Source: Stomoxys calcitrans (lineage: Eukaryota; Arthropoda; Insecta; Diptera; Muscidae). Taken from it: a DNA stretch of 64,000 bases. Of this stretch, positions 1 through 11,245 are shown in pieces. Position numbers and translations under genes: made by a program. Within the stretch, counting starts at the first letter, position 1, and the number at the start of each line of letters is the position of its first letter. Location of the stretch: contig NC_081555.1 of the NCBI RefSeq assembly GCF_963082655.1, forward strand, positions 90,098,272 through 90,162,271, in the 5' to 3' direction. A model generated the notes under the pieces. That model was given only the letters and a program-made list of their open reading frames with translations. It was not told the DNA's origin and did not search any database.

Positions 1-207
1 GTTGTATTTAAATCGTATTTAATTGCGAAAACGCATCTATAATACAATTACCACATTAACCAAGCTCAACAATCCTGCTTATTAACTGTACCTTTTCCAA
101 TGCATTTATTTTTTTGTGTAATGGTAGACATTCTATCTGTGGTAAATTACACTTTCTTCCGTACCACGTTGCTCCGTGGTCCCAGGCTCGAATCCTGGCC
201 GGGCTCT

Positions 208-350
208 TGATGTAAAAATTGCAAATGTGCCCATGAACATTCCATTCAGGGACAGGGGCAAACATCATCTTAACATAGATGCCACGAAAGAAATCAGGGC
301 AGGACAGGGGCAAACATCATCTTAACATTGATGCCACGAAAGAAATCAAA
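208..350 (-). repeat. tRNA-headed SINE fragment with a 52-bp tandem duplication
   Basis: The stretch starting at the 'gcccatgaacattcc' block matches the 3' body of the SINE seen best at 10571-10893, in reverse orientation. Inside it the segment around 'gacaggggcaaacatcatc' occurs twice with a period of about 52 bp (near 251 and 303). A B-box-like motif (GGCTCGAATCC) lies just before it at about 187-199 on the + strand. Confidence 0.55.
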
Positions 351-474
351 CATTGCATTTACGATAGGGATTTAAGCCTCCTTTTGCAGAAAACTTAGAA
401 CTATTGTTTCCGGTACATTTATTCTTTTTTTTAAATAGAAACAAATTTTCTTAATATTATTTAAACATATTTAA

Positions 475-1275
475 TCGCGCCCTCTTGGGGCTCAAGAAAT
501 CAAGATCCCAGGTCGGATTATATGGCAGCAATATCAGGTTATAAACCGATTTGAACTAATCTTAGCACAGTTATTGAAAGTCATAATAAAACACCCCATG
601 CAAAATTTCAGCTAAATCGGATAATAATTGCGCCATCTAGAGGCTCAAGAAATCAAGATTCAAGATTGGTTTATATGTCAGCTATATCCGGCTATGAACC
701 GATTTTAACCATACTTGGTACAGTTGTTGGAAGTCACAACGAAACACGTCATGCCAAATTTCAGCCAAATCGGATAGGTATTGCGACCTCTAGAGGCTCA
801 AGAAGTCAAGACCCCAGATCGGTTTATATGACAGCTTAATCAGGTTATGAACTCATTTCAACCATACTTAGCTCATTTGATGGAAATCTTAAAAAAACAC
901 TTCATGTAACCTAATCGGATATGAATTACACCCTCCATTGGTTCAAGAAGTCGAGATTCAAGATCGGTTTATAAGGCAGCTATAACAAAGCATGGACCGA
1001 TATGGCCCATTTACAATCCCAACTGACCTACACAAATATGAAGTATGTGTGCAAAATCTCCATTGGCTAGCTTTGCTCCTTCGAAAGTAAGCGTGCTATC
1101 GACAGGCAGACGAACGGACTGACAGACAGACGGACGGACATGTCTAGATCGGCATAAAATGTCATGATGATCAAGAATATGTATACTTTATGGGGTCTTA
1201 GACGAATATTTCGAGGAGTTACAAACAGAATGACGGAATTAGTATACCAACATCCTATGGTGGAGGATATAAAAA
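475..1275 (-). mobile_element. DINE-1/Helentron-like element, truncated
   Basis: It has central tandem units ('ctcaagaa(g)tcaagat..', 'ggcagc.atatcaggttat'), then the GTCY-type microsatellite in reverse (gacagacggacggacatg, near 1120-1142), and ends with the subterminal repeat 'cctatggtggaggatata'. The hairpin end is missing on the left. It is non-coding. Confidence 0.75.
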
Positions 1276-1542
1276 ATATATTGCTAACAAATATTGGATT
1301 TGAACCCCAATGTTCACAAAACTTGACATATTAAAGCTAAAATTCACATTAGTAAAAATTGGAATCTTCTCTATCAAATTTACATTCTGAATATATTGAC
1401 TTTTGTCAGTTTTGGCCACGGTAGTGACACTGTGCCACCTTACATCAAACCATACAAGATTAGATTCGATAGAACAGAAGATGAATTTGGCAACTTCGTG
1501 TTTTCTGACGAGAAAAATTTCCCAATTGAAGAATTTGCAATG

Positions 1543-1705
1543 CAAATGCAAATTTGCCCATGAACATTTCTTTAAGGGACATGGGCAAACTTCACACATA
1601 GCAATGAGCCGTGTCCGATTCAAGTTCAAGCCTAATGATAAGGGACCGCCCTTTTATAGCAGAGTCCGAACGGCGTGCCGCAGTGCGACAGCTCTTTTAC
1701 TGTAG
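1543..1705 (-). repeat. tRNA-headed SINE, 5'-truncated copy
   Basis: It matches the body and 3' part of the SINE at 10571-10893 in reverse: 'tttgcccatgaacat', 'ggcgtgccgcagtgcgaca' and the 'aagggaccgcccttttata' block. The tRNA-like head is absent. Confidence 0.65.
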
Positions 1706-2104
1706 AAAGCATTAGTAATAGGGGCTTAACTAAAGTTTCTCTATAGGACATTTTATTCTGCTGGATAGCAGTTTTCCTAAGGAAAACTCTATTAAATTAG
1801 GCTGAGTTTAAATTTTTCTATTGAAAGACATTCTTATCCAGGCTACATTTTAGTATCCATCGAATATAAAAATTTCTGTCGACCGTTGACCTATCACTGT
1901 TCTCTGTTGATAATTATTGCTATACTCATTTCAGGCTTCAGTTGATGAATAGTCATACTTCGTAAAACTTTACTTTGTTTTATTTTAATGGTAACAATGA
2001 ATTTACCAAATGTTCTTTCGTTTTGATGGTAGCTAAACAGAGAATATATTTTGGGCGCCTTAAAATAGGCTTTAGTTAAGTATTCCTTTTTATCACGCAT
2101 TTGA
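1706..2104. other. Intergenic, nothing recognised
   Basis: AT-rich sequence between a SINE remnant and a DINE-like element. No gene, splice-supported ORF or repeat family could be identified. Confidence 0.5.
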
Positions 2105-2572
2105 ATTTTTATACCCCCAACATAGGATGGTCATTCTGTTTGTGAAACCTCGAAATGTTGATCTGTGCCCCATAAATTTTATGTATATTCTTGATCAGCG
2201 CGACTGTTTAAATCGATCTAGCCATGTCTGTTCGTTCGTTTGTTTATCGAAGTCACGATAGCGGTCGAAGGAATCAGTATATCCGCTTAAACTTTTGTTC
2301 AAATGCTTCTTTTTGGACGGTTCAGATCTGGATTCAGCCCTCATATAATTCAATCACAGATTTTGAATTCTAGATCTCTTATAGCCCTCAATTTTCATTC
2401 AATTTGGCGAAAATTTTGCACGGTATGTATTGTAATGACTTCTAACAGTTGTGCCCAATACGGTTCATAACCTGATATAGCTCCCATATAAACCGATCTT
2501 CCGATTAGTCGTCTACGACCCCTAGAAACTTCAGACTTTGATATACATTTAATAGATAATAAACAAGTAAGA
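2105..2572 (+). mobile_element. DINE-1/Helentron-like element, 5' part
   Basis: It begins with the subterminal motif 'tttttataccccc..cataggatgg', continues through 'tattcttgatcagcg' and 'gatctagccatgtctgttcg', and has one or two central units. It ends abruptly at the start of an oppositely oriented copy. Confidence 0.75.
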
Positions 2573-2785
2573 GCTTGCTAAGTTCGGCTGGGCCGAATCT
2601 TATATACCCTCTACCATGGATCGCATTTGTCAAGTTCTATGCGCGGTATTTCTTTTTAGACAAACAAAGAATATTGAATAAGAACTGTTATGCTATTGGA
2701 GCTATATCAAGTTATAATCCGATTCGGACCATAAATGAATGCTGAACATTGTAGAAGTCATTGTGTGTGTTTTGAAAAACATTTC
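2573..2785 (-). mobile_element. DINE-1/Helentron-like element, hairpin end only
   Basis: It starts 'aacaagtaagagcttgctaag' and the hairpin GTTCGGCTGGGCCGAA, followed by 'tatataccctctaccatgg'. It is cut off by LINE sequence. Confidence 0.75.
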
Positions 2786-3715
2786 AACCGCATTCAATAA
2801 TGTGAAATCATCTTCAATCATGGAGTGGCTGGAGTTTCTAGACATACCGTAAGAAAGTTTATTAATAACTTACTTACTAAAAGATGCATTACGGCAGGCT
2901 TGGGATCTGTGGATCTTAAAAGATGGGTCAGCAGAGGCACACCTCGAGGAGGTGTACTGTCTTCTCTACTTTGGAATATAGCCATTAGCAATATATTATT
3001 GTCTCTGGTAGAAAAAGGAGGCGTAAAAGTGGTCGCGTATACTGATGACGCGGGAATTGCGGTTAGGCAAACTTTCCCAGCACTCTAAGAGATATACTTC
3101 TGGAAGCTCTATGTGCAACAGCGAAGTGGGCTACCGAAAATGGTCAAGAGAGCCATTGGCAAAAGTTGCGGGTTTAAACCGTGTGTTACGCACTAGGTAT
3201 ATACAGCAGTTGGCAGACCTATAATGATATATAGTGTTGTGGATTGGTGGACGGCGCATCACAAGTCCACCTACTATTCAATACTCTACCGGATTCAAAA
3301 GATTGTTTGTTTGTGCACCACAACCGCACTGAGGATAACGCTATCTGATGCATTGAATTTAATGCTACACCTAATGCCTTTGGACATTGTGGTTAGACAA
3401 ATTGCTACAACCCCCGCTGTGAGGCTAAGGGAACATTCCCTTTGGTAATGCGGCGCCTACGGACACTGTGTTATCCCTGATACAATGCTCGGTGTTCCAG
3501 GCAGTGTGGATTACAAATTGCCTTATTCGCTTTTTGATAGGAAGTACTGTACCACTAGGAGCATTCAAAATTTATGTGGCCTAATCTAGACTTAAAGAGT
3601 TCTTCCGCTTTGTAATCTTTGGTTAGAACAAACGTCTCAGCCATAGTGTCCGCCATGACAGGTCACTGTCTGATCGGAAAACATGCTGACAGGCTGAAGG
3701 TTAACAGTAACGGAT
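2786..3715 (+). pseudogene. Non-LTR retrotransposon (RNase H-type LINE) remnant: RT and 3' region
   Basis: The upstream frame reads AFNNV (the RT 'D-AF-NV' block). The next frame has an RGGVLSSLLWNIAI block and a catalytic-box variant YTDD near 3036-3050, where functional enzymes have YADD. Later pieces encode VVDWWTAHHKSTYYSILYRIQK and MTGHCLIGKHADRL, which are C-terminal LINE motifs also seen at 23490 and 45120. Frames change at least twice and parts between RT and C-terminus are missing, so it is a dead, internally deleted copy. Confidence 0.8.
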
Positions 3716-3719
3716 AATA

Positions 3720-4402
3720 TGGTCTAGATCGAACCATATTTGAATGTGTTTGCCATGTTGACCAATCTTCCGATTTAGGATCTTATGCCCATAACAGGTG
3801 CATTTATTTATGACCCGATTTCGCTGAAATTTGAAATATGGATTTTTATCAGGCCCGTAGATATCTGAACCGAATATGGTTTAGATCGGTTTATGTTTGT
3901 ATGTAGTTGCCATAGAGGCCGACCTGCACGATAAGCTTCTAAAACCCATAAAAGCCTAATTGAAAATTCCGCAAAAATTTGAATCAGTGAGTTGCACTAG
4001 GTCACCCGATATTCGAACAGAGTGTGGTCCATATTTGACTTTATTTAGGTATGGATGTAACATATACCGATTTAAGATCTTAAGCTGAAATTAAGAACAT
4101 TAACTTGGGCTTGACCACCTGATATTCGAATCAAGCATAATTCACATCCGACCATACTTAGATATTGCTGTCATATGGACTAATTTGGGATTCTAAGCCA
4201 TATGCGCCGCATTTTAATTTGATTTGGCTAACACTTTAAACAGTGACTTGTATTAGACTTCTCGTTACTTGAACCAAATATGATTCAGATCGATCCATAT
4301 TTGGATAATAATATGGATATAGTAGAGCTTTAAAAAAATAGGGTAATAAAGATATCCATGGTGGTGGGCATTCAAAGTTTGGCACGGCCGAACTTAATGC
4401 GT
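3720..4402 (+). mobile_element. DINE-1/Helentron-like element, 3' part with hairpin
   Basis: It has central units ('ccgatttaggatcttatgcccataacagg', 'cgatttcgctgaaatttg'), the subterminal motif 'ccatggtggtgggcat' and the terminal hairpin variant GTTTGGCACGGCCGAAC at 4376-4392. The element stops about 25 bp from the stop codon of gene A1. Confidence 0.8.
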
Positions 4403-4426
4403 AAACAAAATTTTTTATTTAGAAAA

Positions 4427-4964
4427 TTAACAATCTGGATGAATTTTATCCCAACCCTCAAATGAACCGAAAATAAGTTTTGCAGCAATTTTCAATAGCT
4501 TTGATTTGATGGGTTTACCATTACATTGTTCCTGGTCACGATAGATTCGCACAACTGTCTGCAGATTGTTCATGAGGCATTGTGACAAGGAATCCACTTC
4601 ATTTCGTTCGCATTGTTTTAGCAAGGCCTCTCTCTTGCATTCTGCCTTAATGACTTGGTTGTTTGCGTTCAAAACATTTACAAAGTTCGCAATCAGTGCA
4701 TCCAAATTCCAGATTTTAAGCTTGATAACAAACTGATGGTCCTTGTTGAACCAGCATTCTCTTTTCTCAGCATATTTATCAATCAGCTGGACGAAAGAAT
4801 CACCCATGCAATGTTTGCAAGTTCCATTATCGGCAAATGATGGATTAACCGCAATGGTGACGATAAAAAGGGCTGATGATGGAAAAATATGGTCAGTAAA
4901 AAGCTCCGTGAAAGCCATAGAGAATACTACCTGCTACAATTGCAATGACTTGGACTTTAACCAT
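4427..4964 (-). CDS. A1: small secreted eight-cysteine protein, family A
   Basis: Two-exon model, read on the minus strand: exon 1 is 4964-4931 (34 nt), the intron is 4930-4873 (58 bp, GTAGTA..TCAG), and exon 2 is 4872-4427, giving 159 aa. The joined N-terminus (MVKVQVIAIVAALFIVTIAV, then NPSFADNGTC) is a clear signal peptide. An unspliced ORF starting at 4918 would lose this, so the spliced start is preferred. The mature part has eight cysteines: CKHC, ECWF, ECKR, QC, QC, EQCNG and a terminal HPDC. It is closest to A2 in sequence (ECKRE, DQEQCNG, HPDC shared). A TATA box lies at 5015-5022. An AATAAA signal (minus strand, 4414-4419) falls within about 13 nt of the stop. Export from the cell is inferred; the function is unknown. 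Confidence 0.85.
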
Positions 4965-5014
4965 TTTTTGATAATTGCCACTCTGTTCTGAAAATATGGC
5001 TAACCTTTCAAAGC

Positions 5015-5022
5015 CTTATATA
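5015..5022 (-). promoter_or_regulatory. TATA box of gene A1
   Basis: The minus strand reads TATATAAG about 51 nt upstream of the exon-1 ATG, leaving room for a short 5' UTR. Confidence 0.6.
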
Positions 5023-5270
5023 GTTTTCCTATTCTATTTTCAGAAATTTGTTTGTTCCCATTGCAAAAGAGAAACATCTGTTTTTCATTTTATTTGCTAC
5101 AATGATTTTTCCAAATACGTTATGTAAATAAATACCCTTCGTAGTGTACACGTGTGTCAATTCGAAGTGTATGTTTTTTTTTTAAATACATCACTGCAAA
5201 AAAATGTAGCAATAGAAAAAATATTAAAGATGTCCGTCCGTCTGTTGATATCATGCTACAGCCTATAACA

Positions 5271-6078
5271 AGTAAAAAGGCATTAAGTTCGGCCTGGTCG
5301 AACCTTTTACCTTTTATGAGTCTAAGAACTTAAATCGGGAGATCGGTATTATATGGCAGCTATATCCTTATGTAGACCGATCGGAACTATATAGAGCACA
5401 GATGTCGAAGGCCTTAAAAGGGTTCACTGTGTCAAATATCAGGAAAGTCGGACAATAACTGCTCATTTACCTTAAATCGGAAGATCGGTATGTATGACAG
5501 CTATATCCAAATATAGCCTAATCTTGACCATACTCGGTACGATTGTCGTAGGGCCAAACAGAACTCTTTGTACTAAATTTAAGCGCAATCGGTTATTAAA
5601 TTTGTCTATTAAGGGCAGAACACATTAAATCTGGAGATCGGTATATATGATGGCTATATATAAACCTGGACTGATCTGAGCCATATTGAACAAGGATGTT
5701 AAGGAGTCTGACACAAGTCGTTATCCCAAATTTCAGCGAAATCAGCTAATAAATGATCCTAGTATGAGCCCAAGACCTTAAATCGAGAGATCAGTCTATA
5801 TGGCAGCTATATCCAAATCTGAACCGATCTGAGCCAGCTCTCCCAAATTACAGTCAAATCGGGCTGTAAATGGGACCAAAACCTTAAATCGAGAGATAGG
5901 TATATATGGCAGCTATATCCAAATCTGGACCGTATTGAACAAGGATGTCGGATAATAAATGTCGATTTAATGGGCCTATGGACAAAAAAGAACATGTGCA
6001 AAGTTTCAGCTCAATATCTCTATTTATAAAGAATGTAGCGTGATTTCAACAGACAGACCGACGGACGGACATGGCTAG
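5271..6078 (-). mobile_element. DINE-1/Helentron-like element
   Basis: It starts 'aagtaaaaaggcattaagttcgg' with a damaged hairpin and carries several ~150-bp central units ('ttaaatcg.gagatcggta..tatggcagctatatccaaat'). It ends in the reverse GTCY block 'agacagaccgacggacggacatggctagatcgg', where it fuses to an oppositely oriented copy. Confidence 0.75.
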
Positions 6079-6782
6079 ATCGGTCCATGTTTTGATATAG
6101 CTGTCATATAAACCGATCTTGGGACTTGACTTCTTGAGCCTCTAGAGGCAGCAATTTTCTTCCGCTTTGACTGAAATTTTGCACGTGGTGTCACTTCCAA
6201 CAAATGTGCTAGGAATGGTTTAAATCGGTTCATAACCTGATATAGCTGCCGTATAAACCGATCTTGGATCTTGACTTCTTGAGTCGCAAGAAGGCGTAAT
6301 TCTCAACCGATTTGGCTGAAATTTTGCATATCGTGTTTTGTTATGACTTCCAACAACTGTGCTAAGTATGGCGCATATCGGTACATAACCTGATATGACT
6401 GCCATATAAACCGATCTGGGATCTTGAATTCTTGTGCCTCTAGTGGGCGCAATTCTCATCCGATTTGGCAGAAAATATTTGTACAGCGACTTTTCCCATG
6501 ACCTTTGACATACGTGTCCAATATGGTCTGAATCGATCTATACACATACAAGAGGCAATTCTTATCCGAATGGACTGAAATATTACAATGTTCAGCAGTC
6601 AAATAATTTATGGTGCGAATCGGACTATAACTTGATATAGCTCCAATAGCATAACAGTACTTATTCATTATTCTTTACTTGCTTAAAAAGAGATACCGCT
6701 CAAAGAACTTGACAAATGCAATTCATGGTGGAGGGTATATAAGATTGGGCCCAGCCGAACTTATCACGCTCTTACTTGTTTC
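6079..6782 (+). mobile_element. DINE-1/Helentron-like element, second subfamily
   Basis: Central units of the 'cttgacttcttgagcctctagagg' type run on the + strand to the end motif 'catggtggagggtatataag', the hairpin remnant 'ttgggcccagccgaa' and 'cacgctcttacttgttt'. It lacks its own 5' end and joins the preceding minus-strand copy head to head. Confidence 0.75.
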
Positions 6783-7038
6783 CTCTGCGAATTCAGGAAG
6801 TGCCCCTCACAAAATAACAAAGCATACTGATCGCAACTCATCTATTGATAAATACGAAAGCCATTCATAATTTTTTACCCTTCACAAAAATCAAAACCCA
6901 TACGAATATGTGTGACCGTAAAATATCCTCGCATGCATCCTCTAGACCTGCGATGTGCTACCCTTCATAAAACGTTGATTCCTGCTCAACACAACAAAAT
7001 GACTAACACTCCTACAAAGACACACAAATTTGCCTTAC
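6783..7038. other. Intergenic, nothing recognised
   Basis: A short unique-looking stretch between DINE-like copies; no gene seen. Confidence 0.5.
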
Positions 7039-8213
7039 CTTTTTATACCCACCACCGAAGGATGGGGATATATTAATTTTGTCATTCCGTTTACAACACA
7101 TCGAAATATCCATTTCCGACCCCATAAAGTATACATATTTTTGATCGTCGTAAAAATCTAAGACGATCTATGCATGTCCATCCGTCTGCCTGTTGAAATC
7201 ACGCTACCGTCTTTAAAAATAGAGATATTGAGCTGAGACTTTTCACAGATTCTTTTTTTTGTCCATAAGCAGGTTAAGTTCGAAGATGGGCTATATTGGA
7301 CTGTTTTTGATGTAGTCCCCATATGGACCGATCTACCGATTTAGGATCTTAGGCCCATAAAAGACACATTTATTATCCGATTTGCTAAAATTTGGGACAA
7401 TGAGTTGTGTAAGGCCAGTCGACTTTCTTCTTCGAATTGGCCCTGATCGGTCCAGATTTGGATATAGCTGCCATATTGACCGATCCTTCGATTTAGGGTC
7501 TAAGGCCCATAAACGCCACATTTATTATCCGGTTTTGTTGAAATTTGGGACAGTGAGTTGTGTTAGGCCCGTCGACACCCTTCCTCAATTTGGCTCAGAT
7601 TGGTCCAGATTTGTATATAGCTGCCATATTTAGGGTCTTAGGTCCATAAAAGTCGCATTTATAGTCCGATGTCGCCGAAATTTGTAACATTGAGTTGTGT
7701 TAGGACATTCGACATATTTCTTAAATTTGGCCCTGATCGGCTCAGATTTGGATATAGCTGCCATATAGTCCGATTTCCCGATTTAAGGTTTTGGGCCCAT
7801 AAAAGGTCGCCGAAATTTGGGACAGTGCTCTTCGACATTTTTCTGCAACTTGGCCCAAATCGGTCCAGATTTGGATATAGCTGCCATGTAGACCGGTATC
7901 TCGATTAAATGTCTTGGCCCCATAAAGGACGCATTTATAATCCGATTTCACTGAAATTTGACACAGCGACTTATATTAGGCTTTTCGACATCCGTGTCGT
8001 ATATGGTTCTGATCGGTTTATTTTTAGATGAATCTACTGTACTTATTAGTATTTGGTCCAAATCGGAACAAATTTCGATATAACTGCTATGGGGCATAAG
8101 GTATGCAATTTTCACCGGATTTTGATGAAAGGTGGTTTACATATATACCAGAGATGGTGGGTATCCAAAGTTCGGCCCGGCCAAACTTAAAGCCTTTTTA
8201 CTTGTTACTTGTT
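7039..8213 (+). mobile_element. Complete DINE-1/Helentron-like element (~1.2 kb)
   Basis: The 5' subterminal repeat is 'tttttatacccaccaccgaagg'. It is followed by 'gtcattccgtttacaacacatcgaaatatcc', the GTCY-like block 'catgtccatccgtctgcctg', central units at ~153-bp spacing, the 3' subterminal 'gaggtggtgggtatcc' (near 8147-8163), hairpin GTTCGGCCCGGCCAAAC and the tail 'gcctttttacttgtt'. The start and end order matches Drosophila DINE-1. Confidence 0.85.
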
Positions 8214-8907
8214 TAATTTTAAGGAAACCCCACCAACCGCATCGAGAATTAAGCTACAAATATGCAATGCTACACATGCACCTTCAAGGAAAAACACTAA
8301 CTTATCATTATGCCACCATAATCATGCCACCATTACCTTTTGACCATTATTGAAATTTCTAAAAACTAAATTAGTTTCGCTAATGAAAACTGATGAAAAA
8401 AGTTATATCAAAATATGCTGACTGTTTCATAAAGAAGTAAGTCTTTTATAAGCTGCTATTAAAAATTTTAAAAAAATGCATTTACACATTAAGAGGACCG
8501 TGTTTATCTTTTCAACTCCGCACCAACTAAAAATTTGTCAGTATATTAGACTAGCTCTTACAAAGTGATGGACGTAAAACTGGCTACCCCTCAAAATCAA
8601 TGGTATTTAACATAATAAACAATTTGCTAAGTAATTATTTTTCATACAAAATTTTTGGTATGTCAAGAATTACAATTTAGGATGTAATTTTCCTTACCGG
8701 TGGTATTTCTGAACGTGAGTTTAATTTTTTTAACTGGTGGTAAGTAAAATCTTTTTGGAAGTTTCCATACCCACTTCAAGTATGAGAACTATTCGAAATT
8801 GTTTTGCTAATACGATATGTTTCCGTAGTTTTAACAAATTTTCATAGCATAGAGAAAATTTTCATAAATCTTAATAAAATTTTTATGCAAAATTTGAGTT
8901 AATTTTT
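8214..8907. other. Intergenic, nothing recognised
   Basis: AT-rich; no gene-like ORF with splice or signal-peptide support and no clear repeat family. Confidence 0.5.
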
Positions 8908-9835
8908 TATAACCACCACCACAGGATTCATTTAGTCATTCCGCTTGTAACACAGAAAGTATATTTCGGATCGTTGTAAAATTCTAAGATGATTAAACGA
9001 TGTACGTGTGTCTGTCCGTCAGTTGTAATCACTCTACAGTCTTTAAAAATTAAGATATTGGGTTGACATTTTGCGCAGACTCGTATTTCTTCTATACGCA
9101 GGTTAAGTTCTTTAATGGGTCACAACGAAGAGCCTTACATAACACTATATATGGATATAGCTGTCATATAGACCGATCTGGCGATTTAAGGTCTTAAGCC
9201 TATAGCAGGGGCATTTAATACACGATTTCGCTGGATGGACCGATGCGCCAATTTAGGGTCTTAAGCCCACAACAGGCGCATTTATTACCCGATTTCGCTG
9301 AAATTCAAAAAGTGAGTTCTATTAGGCCCACCGATATCCGAACCAAAAATGGTCCAGATTGGAACATATTTTGATACAGCTGCCATATAGACCGATCTGC
9401 CGATTGGGTCTTAGGCTTATAACAGGCGCATTTATTACCCGACTTGAGTGAAATTAGCAACAGTGAGTTATATAAAAATTCCCAACATCTGTTCCGAATC
9501 GGGCTATATTTAGATAAGTTGCCATGGAGACCGATCTTCAGCTTTAGGGTCTTAAGACATTAAAAGGCGCATTTATTCTCCGATTTTGCTGAAATTTGAG
9601 TGAGTTGCACTAGGTGCCTCGATATCCAACCCGAATATGGTGCATATCGGATCATATTTGCATATAGCTACCATATAGACCGATATGCCGATTTGGGCTC
9701 TTGAGCTTATAACAGTCGCATTTATTACCCGATTTTGCTAAAACTCAGAACAGTGAGTTGTATTAAGACTACCAAAATCTGTCCCTATAATGGTCCTGAC
9801 CGGGCTTTATTTAGATACCATAGAGATCAATCTTC
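8908..9835 (+). mobile_element. DINE-1/Helentron-like element, 3'-truncated
   Basis: It starts 'tttttataaccaccacc', then 'agtcattccgcttgtaacac' and a GTCY-like 'gtgtgtctgtccgtcag', with four or so central units ('gccgattgggtcttaggcttataacagg'). No hairpin end is seen. Confidence 0.75.
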
Positions 9836-9989
9836 AGCTGTAGAACGAATTGGTAACATCACTTCACTGAAAGGCTTAGGACGAACTATGCATCCCTCAG
9901 GTTTATCCGTTTCTTCTACATTCGTTAGTTTGTATTTTTTTTAAGGAGCGAAATGAAATCTAGTGCGCTCCATTGGACGGTTGGCCAGC

Positions 9990-10565
9990 TATTGGAGAAG
10001 GGTCTTCACCGTGGAGATCGGTCTATATGGGGGATATATCCAAAATCCCATCTTAGGCATATTCGGCCCGGACGTGAAAGAGCAAATTACAGCTTAAAGT
10101 GCGTGCAGTGAAATCGGGCAATAAATGCGATTTTTATGGGCTTTAGAACTTAAATAGGGAGATCGGTCTACATTTAGTACATACAGACAAATTTGGACTA
10201 TATTTGACTCCGATTTAGAATATATTCGGTACGAATATCGAAGGGCCTTATACTACTCGCAGTGCAAAATTTAAGCGAAATCGGGTTATAAATGTGATGT
10301 TTATGAGTCTAAGACCCTAAATCTGGAGATCGGGCTACATGGGGGATTTTTCAAGATATACTCCGATATCGTTAATCTGCGAATGTAATCCGCCTATGGA
10401 GAAGGAAGAAAGAATCTGAGGAAAATTTCAGATCAATCTTTAGTGTTAAAGACTGCAAGGTATTTTCAACAGATAGACGGACAGATAGGCGGATGGATGA
10501 ACATGGCCAAAGATTTTTAATGACGAACTATAATATATTTATACATTGTAGAATCAGAAACGAAT
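9990..10565 (-). mobile_element. DINE-1/Helentron-like element, partial
   Basis: It has central units ('gtggagatcggtctatatgggggatatatcc') followed by the reverse GTCY block 'acagatagacggacagataggcgg' and 'catggccaaagatt'. Both termini are incomplete. Confidence 0.7.
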
Positions 10566-10570
10566 TGGAG

Positions 10571-10893
10571 ACCACCGTGCCGCAGAGGTTAGCATGTCCG
10601 CCTACGACGCCTAACGACTGGGTTCAAACCCCGACGTGAACCTTAAACAAATTTTTCAACGGTGGTTATACCCTTACTAATGGATAAGGATACCTCATAC
10701 ATGGCTACATGTATGAGGTATCCTGCCATGTTAAATCTCTTCTACCAAGTGGTGTCGCTATGCGGCGCGCCGTTCGGATTCGACATAAAAATGGAGGCCC
10801 TTTATCATTGATCTTAAACTTTAATCGGATTGCCATCATTGATATGAGAGAAGAAGCCCCTGTTCCTTAATGGAATGTTCATGGGAAATATAT
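10571..10893 (+). repeat. tRNA-headed SINE, best copy in the window
   Basis: The 5' head has a Pol III A-box-like stretch 'gccgcagaggttagcatg' and a B-box GGTTCAAACC at 10621-10630. The body contains 'ggtggttatacccttactaatg', 'cggcgcgccgttcgga' and 'ggaggccctttatcattgatc', and it ends in 'cctgttccttaatggaatgttcatggg'. Related copies or pieces are at 208-350, 1543-1705, 20436-20520, 40459-40672, 42187-42333 and 48113-48416. Transcription by Pol III is inferred from the boxes. Confidence 0.75.
10687..10724. repeat. Perfect 17-bp inverted repeat with 4-nt loop
   Basis: AGGATACCTCATACATG (10687-10703), loop GCTA, then its exact reverse complement (10708-10724). It sits inside the SINE body. Other SINE copies have only the right arm-like 'gaggtactatgccat', so this hairpin is specific to this copy. 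Confidence 0.9.
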
Positions 10894-11005
10894 GGGGGAT
10901 ATACGAGTATATATTGGGTCGGAAATGAATATTTCGATGTGTTGCAAACAGAATGACAAAATGAGTCCACTCCCAACCTTCGGTGGTGGGTATAAAAATG
11001 TGGTC
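10894..11005 (-). mobile_element. DINE-1/Helentron-like terminal fragment
   Basis: It shows the reverse 5' terminus: 'gggtcggaaatgaatatttcgatgtgttgcaaacagaatgacaaa', broken by one or two changes, ending 'cttcggtggtgggtataaaa'. Confidence 0.7.
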
Positions 11006-11245
11006 GTTTGCACTGATAACACTTCGCGCAGCTACCCTGTGTATTTTCCGATTCAAGAGAATTTTGTTTCAAAAATTTCTCTTTTTCCAGTTTTTTCACC
11101 ACAGTGTTTCATTTTTGGTTTTGGGATTGGCTCTAGTTTAAGTAAATTGTGTTAGACGTTGACCACTCATTAAGACAATAAGACTTGTGTATGAATATTC
11201 ATTTAATTTATTAATACAAATTTATGCTACCAACAACAACTTCTT

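Noticed and set aside
187..199. Possible tRNA gene (B-box GGCTCGAATCC)
   Set aside because: No cloverleaf could be formed around it and it abuts SINE sequence; taken as SINE or repeat debris.
4655..4991. Plus-strand open frames over gene A1
   Set aside because: Antisense shadows of the minus-strand gene; no independent support. The same applies at 29022-29333 over A4.
7250..7260. CRISPR-like regular repeats in the ~153-bp arrays
   Set aside because: Units are diverged, long, without short identical repeats and unique spacers, and lie in eukaryotic transposons.
7382..7908. Open frames with repeated SRFGYSCHIDRS-like peptides, also at 42681, 51238 and 21358
   Set aside because: They are translations of the DINE-like ~153-bp tandem units (151-155 bp; a 153-bp unit keeps frame), not genes; no start context, splice sites or signal peptide.
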